Source: Sipunculus nudus (Eukaryota; Annelida; Sipuncula; Golfingiida; Sipunculidae). From it: a DNA stretch of 64,000 nucleotides. Below, one piece after another: positions 7,833-17,657 of the stretch; the stretch's first letter is position 1, and the number at the start of each line of letters is the position of its first letter. The stretch is taken from the NCBI GenBank assembly GCA_026874595.1, contig JAPPUL010000069.1, positions 1,304,001-1,368,000 of the forward strand, written 5' to 3'. Both the position numbers and the translations under genes were made by a program. The notes under the pieces are model-generated. The model had not been told where the DNA came from, searched no databases, and saw nothing but the letters and a program-made list of their open reading frames with translations.

Positions 7833-9173
7833 TTACAAGATGTTAAGAAAAGTGTTTATACGTTTTATAGATTGCTTTGGGTCTAAGGTCGCTAATATTT
7901 GATAAAGTTCTGGCCCATGTACTTCTCCCGTTAAGGCAAGTCTTATAGGCATAAAAAGAGCTTTTCCTTTTATATTCGTTTCCTTGCCTAAGTCCTTTAG
8001 AATGGCTTTAGATTTTGTCTCGTTAAGTAGTAAGGTATCTTCTTTTAATTTTGTATTAAGTTTTTCAAGAACTACTTTTGCCTGCTCCCAATTTATATTA
8101 GCCTTTACTATGTCTTTATCATAGACAGGTTCCTTGAAAAAGAAGTGTATATGTTTATTTATATCTGAGAGGGATGTTAGATAGTCCTTTACAGAGGCTA
8201 GGACTTTTTTAATATAATCTTCATTGTGCTTCTCTTTTTGGTATCCAGCTTTTATTAAATATGGATAGCATAGTGTTTTAAGCTTATCTATATCAGTTTC
8301 TCTAATATATAAGGCAGCAAGCCAGTTAAACTTATCCTCATCAAAAATGCTGTTTACTTTTGTTAGCTCTTCTAAGTTAAATTCATTATATATAGAGTTT
8401 ATATTAAATTTCTCCTTACCATCTTTAGGAGCCCAGCCTAACAACATCGCCATATTTGTTATTGCCTCTGGCAGATACCCTTTCTCTTTTAAAAAACGTA
8501 TGCTTTTACTTTTATCTCGTTTACTAAGACCATGTGTTAGCGAGAAATGAGCATATTGAGGGGGTTTTATGCCAAGGGCTTTTGCTATGTATACGTGTTT
8601 TGCGGTATTCCCTAAATGATCTTGCCCACGTATTACATGAGTTATTTTCATTAGATAATCGTCTATAACTACAGCAAAATGATATGTTGGGACTTCATTA
8701 GACTTCATTATTATAAAATCTTCAACTTCCTTGCTTATGTTACCAAATACTATATCATTGAACTTAACCACTTCGTTATTCGTTTTAAGCCTTATAGCAT
8801 AATCTTTTGCAAAGTCAAGTCCTTCTATTTGTTTGTCATTCTCTTTTAAGTGTGAATAGTCTTTTACTGCCTTTCCCTCATCTAGTAGCTTTTGAGCATA
8901 ACTTTTATATATGTCTAATCTTTCACTTTGCTTATATGGGCCATAATCGCCCCCTATCCCAGGCCCTTCGTCAAATTCTATTCCAAGCCACCTTAAATCA
9001 GCTATTATTCCCTCTATTGAACCTTTTGTATTGCGGGCTTCGTCTGTATCTTCTATACGTAGCACTAAACGACCATTCTCTTTTTTGGCAAACATATAAT
9101 TAAATAATGCCGCTCGTACATTGCCTATATGAATATCACCTGTTGGCGAGGGTGCAAACCTGACGCGAGTCAC
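7833..9173 (-). CDS. gltX: glutamyl-tRNA synthetase
   Basis: 446 residues, slightly shorter than typical bacterial GluRS (about 470-490). It charges tRNA-Glu, and possibly tRNA-Gln where an amidotransferase exists. The N-terminus RFAPSPTGDIHIGNVRAAL is diagnostic; HIGN at 15-18 is the HIGH motif. A KMSKS-type loop (LSKRDKSKS) lies near residue 215. The anticodon-binding helical domain follows and ends GPELYQILATL...RINTFL. ATG 9173 begins directly at the conserved MTRVRFAPSPTG. It is convergent with valS and lies 70 bases downstream of ileS, so it may be co-transcribed with it. Confidence 0.95.
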   Translation of the reverse strand: MTRVRFAPSPTGDIHIGNVRAALFNYMFAKKENGRLVLRIEDTDEARNTKGSIEGIIADLRWLGIEFDEGPGIGGDYGPYKQSERLDIYKSYAQKLLDEGKAVKDYSHLKENDKQIEGLDFAKDYAIRLKTNNEVVKFNDIVFGNISKEVEDFIIMKSNEVPTYHFAVVIDDYLMKITHVIRGQDHLGNTAKHVYIAKALGIKPPQYAHFSLTHGLSKRDKSKSIRFLKEKGYLPEAITNMAMLLGWAPKDGKEKFNINSIYNEFNLEELTKVNSIFDEDKFNWLAALYIRETDIDKLKTLCYPYLIKAGYQKEKHNEDYIKKVLASVKDYLTSLSDINKHIHFFFKEPVYDKDIVKANINWEQAKVVLEKLNTKLKEDTLLLNETKSKAILKDLGKETNIKGKALFMPIRLALTGEVHGPELYQILATLDPKQSIKRINTFLNIL

Positions 9174-9210
9174 TTCCTTTCTTATAACTCCATTTTCTTA
9201 TATTCTTTAA

Positions 9211-9240
9211 ATATTTAATATCTAGATATTTAATATCTAA
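9211..9240. repeat. 15-bp tandem duplication between ileS and gltX
   Basis: ATATTTAATATCTAG at 9211-9225 is followed by the same unit (last base different) at 9226-9240. It lies in the 70-base space between the ileS stop and the gltX start and is one of several short duplications next to gene starts in this window. Confidence 0.85.
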
Positions 9241-9243
9241 ATG

Positions 9244-12200
9244 TTAAATCTTTATTATCGATATCTTTGTCTTAACGTTATTTAAATCCCATTCTTTATT
9301 AGACTCACCACAAAGCTTGTCTTTATTAAAGCTTATTCGCTCGGCCAATGTCTCATTCTTTATGTAGTCTTCGTATTCTAAAATTGACTTTTGCAATATA
9401 GCTTCACTGGCATAGAAATTTATATTTATCTTGTCAAGCACTTCAAGCTCATTCTCTTTTCTCATGTTCTGTACTTTATTTACAAACTCACGTGCAAGAC
9501 CTTCTTTTACAAGCTCATCATTCAAATTGGTATCAAGCACAATAGTTAACTCATCCGAGACCTCTATTAAAAGTCCTGCCTTTGCTTTCTTCTCTATAAT
9601 TAATTCATCCCCCCCCAAAACTACTTCTTTTCCATTTAGTCTAAGCTTTATTTCTAAACTGTCATTTTGACCATTAGCCCTCTCTGGGCTTATATTTGTA
9701 AGCTGCTTTATTATACTTTGCAAATCTTTGCCAAACCTTTTTCCAAGCAACTTCAAATTCGGTTTAATAACATACTCAAGAAGATCATCCTGATTAGCTT
9801 TAAACTCTAGTCCTTTTACATTTATCTCCTCTTTTATCTCTTCATTCATACTGTATATTATTTCTTTGTCTTTTGCTTGCTCTACTACTACTATAAGCTT
9901 TTTTAACGGCTGTCTTATCTTTATTTGATGTTTATTACGAAGCGCTCTCCCATGAGATACCACCCTCCGAATTAGATTCATCCTATGTTCTATTTCGTTG
10001 TCGCAAGCACTTTCGTCAGCAATGGGATACTTACAAAGATGAATACTTATCTGGCTTTCCGTGTCCACACTACGTACTACGTTTTGATATATCTCTTCTG
10101 TTATGAAAGGCATAAAAGGCGCAAGTACTTTAATTAGATCTACAATTACTTTGTATAGCGTGTTGTATGCATCTTGTTTATTCCTATCTTGCTGCGATTT
10201 CCAAAAGCGCCGCCGACTACGTCTTATATACCAGTTAGAAAGTTTGTCTATATAATTTGTTATAACATTAGTGGCACCCGCCGGGTCGTATCTATCTAAG
10301 CAGCTTCCTACTTCCTTTATTAGCTTTGCATTTTCTGACAATATCCATTTGTCTAAATCATTCTCAAGTTCTCCTGAAATCTCACCCCTGCCAACGTATT
10401 TGTCTATCTTTGCGTACGTTACGTAAAAACTATATATATTCCATAACGGCAAGATTATGTCTTTTATGCTTTCCTTTATGCTATCTTCTGAGAACCTTAA
10501 CGGATTGCCCGGCTTCGTATTTAGGAAAAACCATCTCATCGCATCAGCACCATATTTATTAAACATCTCGTTTGGATCTACTGTGTTGCCTTTAGACTTG
10601 CTCATCTTGTTACCTTCTTTATCCAGGACCAACTCTGTGCAGATTACATTTTGGTAACTAGAATCACCATTTATTAAAGCCGATATTGCAAGTAGAGCAT
10701 AAAACCAACCGCGTGTTTGATCTATTCCCTCACATATGAACTCAGCCGGGTAAAGGTGCTTAATAGCCTCTTTTGACCCTGCCTTACTTGGATATCCTAT
10801 TTGTCCCCATGGTACTACCCCGGAGTTAAACCAGCAGTCCAAAACTCCTGATTCGCGCTTCATTATATTCGAACACTTTGGACAGTAAAGCTTAAGCTCG
10901 TCGATGTATGGTATGTGTAAATCAAAGTCTTTGTCAATATGCTCTTTGGTGTATTTGTTTAACTGGTCTATTGAGCTTATTAGAATCGCTTCTTTACAAC
11001 TTAGACAGTTCCATATCGGAATCGGAGACCCCCAATACCGATCACGTGATATCGCCCAATCTACGTTATTAAAAAGCCATCTGCCAAATCGGCCATCACG
11101 TATATGAGACGGGTACCAGTTTATCTTTTCGTTTGCTGATATCATTTTGTCTTTGTATTCCGTCGTCTTCAAAAACCATGACGACTTTGCAAAGTACATT
11201 AAACGAGTTCCCGTACGATAGTTAAATGGATAGTTATGGGTTATTTTCTCTTTGGCAAGTATTAAGTTTTTGTCAGCAAGGTCCTTTATTATGTCTACAG
11301 AAAGCTTTTCATCGTCAAACATCCGACCTTTGTAATCTCTACATTCCTTTATGAATCGACCTGTCTCATCCACGTGTTGGACAAATGGTAGGTTATTTGC
11401 CTTTATTAATCTATAATCATCTTCTCCGTACAATGCAAGATGTACTATACCAGAACCCTCTTCTGTGGTTACGTAGTCATCTATTATTGTATAATGTTTT
11501 TTACCTTCAATACCTTCAAAATAATCCCAAAGCGGGATATATGAAAGACCTGCAAGCTCTTTACCTATAAACTTCTCAACTACTTTAAAATCCTTTATAA
11601 GACCTTTATCTTTTATTTTTGCTAAACTATCTTCTGAGAGAATATAATACTCATCAGAAACATTAACCTTTACGTAGCTTATGTTTTCTCCAAGTGCAAG
11701 TGCTACATTTCCTATTAAAGTCCAAAGCGTTGTTGTCCAGGCTATAAAATAGGTGTTCCTTTGTTCTTTTATAGCAAATTTAGCATATACCGAGATGTCA
11801 GTAACTTCTTGATACCCAAGTGCAACCTCATGATTCGATAGCGAGGTCCCAAGACGCGGACAATAGGCAAGTACTTTATACCCTTTATATAATAACTCTC
11901 TGTCCCAGGCTTCCTTTAGTACCCACCAATCACTTTGTATAAAGTCGTTTGTTAAGGTTGCATATTCATCTTCAAAGTCAAGTACACGTCCTATACGTTT
12001 TATAGCCTCTATCCATTCTCCTTTATATTTATATACCGTCTTTTTGCAGTGTTCTATAAACTTATTTAGCCCATAAGCCTCAATATCTTTTTTTGATGAT
12101 AGTCCAAGTTCTTTCTCAGCTGCAAGCTCTATGGGAAGACCATGTGTATCCCATCCGGCTTTTCGTACGACTTTATAACCTTGCATAGTTTTGTATCTAG

Positions 12201-12396
12201 GCCAAAGATCCTTTAAGGCACTTTGAAGCATATGACCTATATGTGGTGAGCCATTTGTCCCAGGAGGACCGTCGTAAAACACATACTCTTTTCCTCCCTT
12301 TGTTAAGTGCTTAGCATCAAGTCCCTCAGTTTCCCAGAAACTTAAAATATCTTCTTCTATCTTTGGAAAAGACTTTTTATTTACCTCTTTATACAT
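9244..12396 (-). CDS. ileS: isoleucyl-tRNA synthetase, archaeal/eukaryotic-like long form
   Basis: Charges tRNA-Ile. At 1050 residues it has the length of the type-2 (archaeal/eukaryotic-like) IleRS rather than the ~930-residue type with a C-terminal zinc finger. The class I HIGH motif is at 52-55 (SPHIGHML), preceded by FYDGPPGTNG. WDTHGLPIE, YCPRLGTSLSNHEV, GSPIPIW and SGVLDCWFNSG are conserved blocks, and NKMSKSKGN lies near 600. The long C-terminal tail after the anticodon-binding domain is also typical. This IleRS type is commonly less sensitive to mupirocin and is found in spirochaetes and chlamydiae. It lies 94 bases downstream of the radical-SAM gene on the same strand. Confidence 0.95.
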   Translation of the reverse strand: MYKEVNKKSFPKIEEDILSFWETEGLDAKHLTKGGKEYVFYDGPPGTNGSPHIGHMLQSALKDLWPRYKTMQGYKVVRKAGWDTHGLPIELAAEKELGLSSKKDIEAYGLNKFIEHCKKTVYKYKGEWIEAIKRIGRVLDFEDEYATLTNDFIQSDWWVLKEAWDRELLYKGYKVLAYCPRLGTSLSNHEVALGYQEVTDISVYAKFAIKEQRNTYFIAWTTTLWTLIGNVALALGENISYVKVNVSDEYYILSEDSLAKIKDKGLIKDFKVVEKFIGKELAGLSYIPLWDYFEGIEGKKHYTIIDDYVTTEEGSGIVHLALYGEDDYRLIKANNLPFVQHVDETGRFIKECRDYKGRMFDDEKLSVDIIKDLADKNLILAKEKITHNYPFNYRTGTRLMYFAKSSWFLKTTEYKDKMISANEKINWYPSHIRDGRFGRWLFNNVDWAISRDRYWGSPIPIWNCLSCKEAILISSIDQLNKYTKEHIDKDFDLHIPYIDELKLYCPKCSNIMKRESGVLDCWFNSGVVPWGQIGYPSKAGSKEAIKHLYPAEFICEGIDQTRGWFYALLAISALINGDSSYQNVICTELVLDKEGNKMSKSKGNTVDPNEMFNKYGADAMRWFFLNTKPGNPLRFSEDSIKESIKDIILPLWNIYSFYVTYAKIDKYVGRGEISGELENDLDKWILSENAKLIKEVGSCLDRYDPAGATNVITNYIDKLSNWYIRRSRRRFWKSQQDRNKQDAYNTLYKVIVDLIKVLAPFMPFITEEIYQNVVRSVDTESQISIHLCKYPIADESACDNEIEHRMNLIRRVVSHGRALRNKHQIKIRQPLKKLIVVVEQAKDKEIIYSMNEEIKEEINVKGLEFKANQDDLLEYVIKPNLKLLGKRFGKDLQSIIKQLTNISPERANGQNDSLEIKLRLNGKEVVLGGDELIIEKKAKAGLLIEVSDELTIVLDTNLNDELVKEGLAREFVNKVQNMRKENELEVLDKININFYASEAILQKSILEYEDYIKNETLAERISFNKDKLCGESNKEWDLNNVKTKISIIKI

Positions 12397-12490
12397 TTAA
12401 CTTCTTCTTTTATCATAACTTATTTATTAATGTATGCCTTATAACATAGCTTATAAAGAAAAGAAAGTAATCTTATACCTTTTTAGACGC

Positions 12491-15142
12491 TTAATTAAAC
12501 TTTAATGCTTTATTACGTTCTGATTTAGTATTATAATTAAGATTTAATTCATCTATTGGGCTTTTATCTTCCTCATAAGAGCCATATTGTCTAACCCGTC
12601 TTATACCATGTCCTATTAGCTCTTCTTTCTCAAGTCCTGTGACTATATTAAGATAATCAAAAAGCTTTGCAAGTAAAGGATCTGTATTCAAAATGATTGT
12701 TAACTTATTCTCCTTAAGACTTATATGCTCAAGAGCGCTTTTTAAACTCTTATCCTTACGATAACTCTTTATATATTCAAGCCCTTGTAGCTTTAGCATA
12801 TTATCCCTTATTACTCTCATTTCTTGACCATTTGTCTCATAAGGGAGACTAAGTTCATATTCACAAGCCTTTACAAGCTTATTTATCTTTGGAACTGCTT
12901 TGTCTGTAATATATATTGCTTTTACGAAAACAAAGTCATCTATAAGCTCTTTATTTAACTGTTCCTTAAGCTTTGTAGCTGGCATATAACAAGTTAGCTT
13001 TATCTGCATATACTCATCATTACTCTCGATTCCAAGGGCAAGCGGATTTGATATGTCTATTTTAGGAATAGGGTTAAACCCATTTGAGAATGTTATCGGT
13101 ATGCCTGCTCTAAGAAAAGCCTTCTGGAACATATTAAACATGTCTATGTGTGACAAGTATTTCATAAGGCCAAGTTTTGTATAATTTATTATAACTGTGT
13201 ATTCTGCTGCCTCTTTTGAGCTTAGATCTTCTATATCTCTTCTGCCTATATCTCTTCTGTCAAGGCTCTTGAGATTGTCTAAATATTCAGCTTCTCCTAG
13301 GTTGTCTATATTTTCATTATTAGAATCCTTATTAGAATCATTTAGACTGTGATGTAAAGGTTTATGGCAAACACCACAAAACTCTATGCATTTGTCTCTA
13401 CAATCAGGTGTTGGCACTCCTTGCAAACTTAGTTCTTCTTCCTTCTTCAAAAACTTAGTTGTTACAAGAGAATTTATTCTGCTCCATGGTAACTCACGAT
13501 CCTCTCTAACATTAAATAGTGCATAATCTATATCAACTTCAAGCTCCTTAATTGCCTCAAGCCAGTTATCTATTTTAAACTCCTCACCCCAACCATCAAA
13601 ACGACTACCTTTTTCGTATGCTTTATATATTAATTGCCCAATACGCTCATCACCACGCGCTATAAGACCTTCTACGAAACTCATATCAGGCGAGTGCGTC
13701 TTAAGTTTTACCCTTTTGCTTTTTAATGACATTCTAATCTTTTGTATCTTTTCAAAAGCCTCTTCCCTAGTAATCTGAGGAGCCCGTTCAAACGGTGTAT
13801 GAGACTTTGGCACAAAAGTTCCAACTGATACCGAGATGTTCAATTTGTTATTTATAGTAAGGAGCTTTTTAACTAAATTTATTATCTCATCCTCTTCCTT
13901 GTTTTCACAATCCTCAGAAAGCGGAAAGCCCAACATGAAATATAGCTTTATATGCCTCCATCCAAGATTTGTTACTTCTTTTACTATTTCAAAAAGCTTC
14001 TCCTCGCTTACAATTTTATTTATAACGTTTCTAATATATTCACTCCCCGCCTCAACCGCAAATGTAAGAGCAGTCTTTCGTACTTTCTTTATTTTCAAAG
14101 CATTTTGTAAGCTAAAAGCATCTATCCTAAGAGAGGGGAATGAAAAGGATATATGCCTATCGCTAAAACGTTCATTGAGTCTATCAATAAGGGCACTTAA
14201 GTTTGTATAATCGGCTATGCTAAGTGAAAGCAACGAGATACTTTTATATCCTGTATTTTTAATAATGGTCTTAGCAAGTTCTAGAATGTTGTCGATAGAG
14301 CGTTCACGTAGTGGTCTATAAATGTTACCAGCCTGACAAAACCTACATCCGACAGTACACCCGCGTGCAACCTCTATAACGCCATTATCCTGCGTCGCCT
14401 GTGTATTTGCAATAGGAGGTTTTGTCGGGTAGTTGCTAGTATTTATATTTTCGACTGTTAGCTTTCTAATGTATTTGTCTTTAGAAAAGGCAGGCACGTA
14501 TAAAAAATCAAGTTCAGCCAAGTCTTTTAAAACATCCTCTTTTTTGCTATTCATTTGTTTATGCATTATAATTTTGTTTGCAAAAGTAACAATACCCTCT
14601 TCAGCCTCACCGAGCAAGAAAACGTCAATAAAATCAGCAAGTGGTTTAGGGTTGTAAGCACAAGGTCCCCCTGCAATCACAATGGGATAATTATTATTTC
14701 TTTTTATTCTTTGAATGGGGATATGAGATAAATTTAAAATACTTAAAACATTAGTAAAAGTGAGTTCATATTGTAAAGAGAAGCCCAGAATGTCAAAATG
14801 CTTAATAAAGACCTTGTTTTCAAGAGAGTAGAGAGGGACATTCATATTAAGTAGTACACTTTGCATATCAGACCAAGGGTGAAAAACGCGTTCACAAAGC
14901 ATATTATGCTGGTTATTAACGATTTCATAAAGTATCTTGATACCGAGGTTAGACATTCCAAGCTCATAAAGGTCAGGATAAGACAAAGCCATTGTAAATT
15001 TGGTATTGAGGAAGTCTTTTTTGATTTGGTTAAACTCGTTACCGATGTACCTAGCAGGTTTTGAGATGCTAGAAAGAATGCGCTTTTCGCTTTTATGGTC
15101 TAGTTTTAGATTATCTTTAAGGTTTAAATTTGTTTTAAGCAT
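12491..15142 (-). CDS. B12-binding/radical SAM protein fused to DUF2344 (TIGR03960 + TIGR03936)
   Basis: 883 residues. The N-terminal half matches the TIGR03960 radical-SAM family: a cobalamin-binding-like region (SYPDLYELGMSNLGIKILYEI, then GGPCAYNPKPLADFIDVFLLGE), followed by CTVGCRFCQAG near 258-266, whose three cysteines hold the 4Fe-4S cluster that cleaves SAM. The C-terminal third (from about 650, YTVIINYTKLGLMKYLSHIDMFNMFQKAFLRAG) matches DUF2344. The fusion is known in clostridia and spirochaetes; the substrate is not established. A cysteine pair pattern (CRDKCIEFCGVCHK) lies near 580. The start codon lies inside a perfect 16-bp tandem duplication (separate entry). Confidence 0.85.
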   Translation of the reverse strand: MLKTNLNLKDNLKLDHKSEKRILSSISKPARYIGNEFNQIKKDFLNTKFTMALSYPDLYELGMSNLGIKILYEIVNNQHNMLCERVFHPWSDMQSVLLNMNVPLYSLENKVFIKHFDILGFSLQYELTFTNVLSILNLSHIPIQRIKRNNNYPIVIAGGPCAYNPKPLADFIDVFLLGEAEEGIVTFANKIIMHKQMNSKKEDVLKDLAELDFLYVPAFSKDKYIRKLTVENINTSNYPTKPPIANTQATQDNGVIEVARGCTVGCRFCQAGNIYRPLRERSIDNILELAKTIIKNTGYKSISLLSLSIADYTNLSALIDRLNERFSDRHISFSFPSLRIDAFSLQNALKIKKVRKTALTFAVEAGSEYIRNVINKIVSEEKLFEIVKEVTNLGWRHIKLYFMLGFPLSEDCENKEEDEIINLVKKLLTINNKLNISVSVGTFVPKSHTPFERAPQITREEAFEKIQKIRMSLKSKRVKLKTHSPDMSFVEGLIARGDERIGQLIYKAYEKGSRFDGWGEEFKIDNWLEAIKELEVDIDYALFNVREDRELPWSRINSLVTTKFLKKEEELSLQGVPTPDCRDKCIEFCGVCHKPLHHSLNDSNKDSNNENIDNLGEAEYLDNLKSLDRRDIGRRDIEDLSSKEAAEYTVIINYTKLGLMKYLSHIDMFNMFQKAFLRAGIPITFSNGFNPIPKIDISNPLALGIESNDEYMQIKLTCYMPATKLKEQLNKELIDDFVFVKAIYITDKAVPKINKLVKACEYELSLPYETNGQEMRVIRDNMLKLQGLEYIKSYRKDKSLKSALEHISLKENKLTIILNTDPLLAKLFDYLNIVTGLEKEELIGHGIRRVRQYGSYEEDKSPIDELNLNYNTKSERNKALKFN

Positions 15143-15159
15143 AATTTGTTTTAAGCATA
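15128..15159 (-). repeat. 16-bp duplication of a start-codon region, making a mini-ORF
   Basis: ATTTGTTTTAAGCATA occurs at 15128-15143 and again at 15144-15159 without a gap. On the minus strand each copy holds ATGCTTAAAACAAAT, so the start of the radical-SAM gene exists twice, 16 bases apart and therefore in different frames. The upstream ATG (15158) encodes only MLKTNYA and stops at 15135, overlapping the real start (15142) by 8 bases. It could act as a coupled upstream ORF or be neutral. Confidence 0.85.
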
Positions 15160-15229
15160 AGATATAGAAACTTTTTGACTTTAAAAATAATAAAAGATAA
15201 ATAGTAAGGGAGAAAGAGTTTAAATAAGT

Positions 15230-16519
15230 ATGAGAAAGTTGGAGAAAACATTCTATGTGCTGGTGCTGGTGATGGTTTTCTATTCTTGTATAAGCAGGAC
15301 AAATAAGGTATTAGAAGAAGAGTATAAAGAAGATATAAAAGAGCTTGATGTAGTAATAAAGCGCTCAAAAGAGCTGCTTGAGAGGATGGGAGGGACAGAG
15401 GATGTAGAGGAGGAGGAGGAGGAGAAGAAGGAGGAGGAGGAGAAGGAGGGTGGTGATAAGGAAGCTAGTAAAGATAGTTTGGATATTAAATCTAAAGATA
15501 AGAAGCGGCTACAAAGTACTTTAGGCAAAGAAATAGGTCTTGATACAGTAAGGTATTATAAAGATTTATTTGAAAATGATAAGAAAAGGGATAAAAAGAA
15601 GGATAAGCAAGTAGCAGAGGGAGGCTTGAAGGGGGATGACAAGGGAGAAGAGGGAGTAGAAAAAAGCAAAGAAAGCAAAGGGGAAGGAAGGGAGGGAAAG
15701 GAGGAAAAGGAGGAAAAGGAGGAAAAGGAGGAAAAGGAGGAAAAGGAGGAAAAGGAGGAAAAGGAGGAAAAGGAGGGAAAGGAGGGAAAGAAGGAAAAGG
15801 AGGAAAAGGAGGAAAAGAAGGAAAAGGAGGAAAAGGAGGAAAAGGAGGAAAAGGAGGAAAAGGAGGAAAAGAAATTGAATTTAGAAGAGCTAAGAGCTGG
15901 CAAGATATCAGGAACGAATATTGTAGATTTGCCAAAGTATGAGGAAGTGGTTGTAGATCTTGCAAAGGGTATGGAAGGTGGAGTTGAGGGGATAGAGAAG
16001 AAGTCTTCTGGGGGAGTAGTGGGAGGCAAGTTATTTTATAGTAGTAGAGGGTATTATTTTGAGATACCAAGTGGTTATAAACTAAAAACTAAAGACGAGC
16101 AATTACTTCATTATAGGTATAAAGGTAAATCTGCCTACAAAGGAGAAATATTGGTAGGCAATGTAGGAAGTACAAAAGGTTTAAATACGCAAGGAGTTCT
16201 TAAAAAGATAAAGACAGAATATGAGAGTAAAGGAGCAATAAAATGGGGTAAGGAAGTAAATCTTGAGGAGGAGATAGAATCAAAAGGAGGAAAGGAAGCT
16301 TATAGCGTGCAAGGAAAAATATATTCATCAAACACATATAGAGAATATTATATTTATGTTTTAAAAGATAGAAGAAATAGCTATACTTTTATTTTGCTAT
16401 ACTTTGCCATTGAAAATATTGAAGATAAAGTAGGAAAAGATAAAGTAGGAAAAGAGAAGATATCAGAAGAAGAGCTTAATAAGGGCTTAGAGCTATACAA
16501 AACATTTAGATTTTATTGA
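15230..16519 (+). CDS. lipoprotein with long Lys/Glu tripeptide-repeat tract
   Basis: 429 residues. The N-terminus has a signal peptide with a lipobox ending at C20 (MVFYSC), so it is probably a lipid-anchored envelope protein. Residues about 45-70 are glutamate-rich. Residues about 155-220 are a nearly pure KEE/KGK repeat encoded by 9-base units. The C-terminal ~170 residues form a separate compact domain (GYYFEIPSGYKLKTKDE, YREYYIYVLKDRRNSYTFILLYF) resembling PsbP/SRPBCC-like lipoprotein domains; I cannot assign it firmly. It is divergent from the radical-SAM gene and followed after 37 bases by another lipoprotein. Function unknown; the repeat tract may be a flexible or coiled spacer. Confidence 0.7.
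   Translation: MRKLEKTFYVLVLVMVFYSCISRTNKVLEEEYKEDIKELDVVIKRSKELLERMGGTEDVEEEEEEKKEEEEKEGGDKEASKDSLDIKSKDKKRLQSTLGKEIGLDTVRYYKDLFENDKKRDKKKDKQVAEGGLKGDDKGEEGVEKSKESKGEGREGKEEKEEKEEKEEKEEKEEKEEKEEKEGKEGKKEKEEKEEKKEKEEKEEKEEKEEKEEKKLNLEELRAGKISGTNIVDLPKYEEVVVDLAKGMEGGVEGIEKKSSGGVVGGKLFYSSRGYYFEIPSGYKLKTKDEQLLHYRYKGKSAYKGEILVGNVGSTKGLNTQGVLKKIKTEYESKGAIKWGKEVNLEEEIESKGGKEAYSVQGKIYSSNTYREYYIYVLKDRRNSYTFILLYFAIENIEDKVGKDKVGKEKISEEELNKGLELYKTFRFY
15691..15870 (+). repeat. in-frame 9-bp purine repeat (codes KEE)
   Basis: About 180 bases are made almost wholly of GAGGAAAAG-type 9-mers with occasional GGAGGGAAA or GAAGGAAAA variants. The period is a multiple of three, so slippage changes length without changing frame. 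Reverse-strand frames across it read as proline/phenylalanine or serine/phenylalanine repeats and are not genes. Confidence 0.9.
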
Positions 16520-16556
16520 ACTTTTATTGAAAAAGAAAGAAGGAATTTGTTAAGAT

Positions 16557-17630
16557 ATGGAAAGAGAGAATAAGCGATATATGCTGCTAATTATAATGTT
16601 AATGCTATTAAGTATACAAATATCATGTTCTTCAAAGATTAGCATGAAGGAAGGAGATACACTAAAGCGCAATGAGGGTATCTTACTTATGAATTTGATA
16701 TACAAGGAGGGGATAATAACCTATGAATCAATAGTGCTTACAATAGAAAGTGTAGATAAATTATTTTTTACGAAGATAAAACTTGTCCGTAATACAAGTA
16801 AGCTAGTTGTCTTAAGGCTTAAAGCTGACTCATACGTCTTTTCAGATGTGCATGCAGTAGGTGATTCAAGTTATGCAACTCCAGACAGAAGACAAGACGA
16901 ACAAAACTTTTATGGCAAGATGTATGAGAATGTTTTTACAATAAGACCTAACGTAACAAATTATATAGGAGACATATTAATACAAACAAATAGAGAACGG
17001 ATAGGTAAACATTTTAATTTAAGAACAGATACAGGTGTAAATCTACGCTCCTACTTTCTTGTAAGTATGATAAAGTCTACGATAAAATCGTATAATAAGC
17101 AGTATAAAAAGCTTGTCACACGCTATCCTATACTAGAGACTAATTTATATATAGGAATAGAAAGCATATCAAAAAAAGAACTTTATCGTAAAGATAAAAG
17201 GGATAGAGAATACGGATATGGTGGTCAGACATATGGAGAGGACCTAAAAGGTTATGGTAAGTATGAATGGACAACAGATTTTGAGAAGCTAAAAATATCT
17301 ATACAAGAAGATTTTATTGGTTCAGTTTTAGACATAAAAGACAAGTCGATATCTATTAGAGGTCCTGTTGAACAAGATGCAACAACCTTTTATGTAGATA
17401 AAGGCACACATCCTAATTGGGAAAATAAGCTTTACAAAGTAACGGTAAGTGAGAGGAGTAGTGTTAAAGATGTTGTAGATAAGTTGTCTAAGCTTTATGG
17501 AGTTCCGCAGAAGGTTTTATATAGTTATGTTTGGGAACTCCCATCAACAATTATTAGAGCTAACAAGGCAAGTAAGGGAGTTATAATCAGTTATGAAAGT
17601 AGGCTTTATTTAGAGGATACATCTCCGTAG
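16557..17630 (+). CDS. putative lipoprotein, unknown function
   Basis: 357 residues with a hydrophobic signal (9-22) and a lipobox ending at C24 (IQISCSS). The rest is soluble with no membrane segment: a beta-rich first half (IVLTIESVDKLFFTKIKLV, VVLRLKADSYVFSDVHAVG) and a C-terminal block with RSSVKDVVDKLSKLYGVP and a final IISYESRLYLE strand. I recognise no family. It lies 37 bases after the repeat-bearing lipoprotein, with AAGGAA about 11 bases before the ATG, so the two are probably one transcript. It converges on hisF. Confidence 0.65.
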   Translation: MERENKRYMLLIIMLMLLSIQISCSSKISMKEGDTLKRNEGILLMNLIYKEGIITYESIVLTIESVDKLFFTKIKLVRNTSKLVVLRLKADSYVFSDVHAVGDSSYATPDRRQDEQNFYGKMYENVFTIRPNVTNYIGDILIQTNRERIGKHFNLRTDTGVNLRSYFLVSMIKSTIKSYNKQYKKLVTRYPILETNLYIGIESISKKELYRKDKRDREYGYGGQTYGEDLKGYGKYEWTTDFEKLKISIQEDFIGSVLDIKDKSISIRGPVEQDATTFYVDKGTHPNWENKLYKVTVSERSSVKDVVDKLSKLYGVPQKVLYSYVWELPSTIIRANKASKGVIISYESRLYLEDTSP

Positions 17631-17657
17631 ATATTTTTATATTATTTTATATTAGTA

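Noticed and set aside
15492-16070. Reverse-strand proline/phenylalanine-rich ORFs
   Set aside because: Shadow of the 9-bp KEE repeat on the plus strand; no independent coding evidence.
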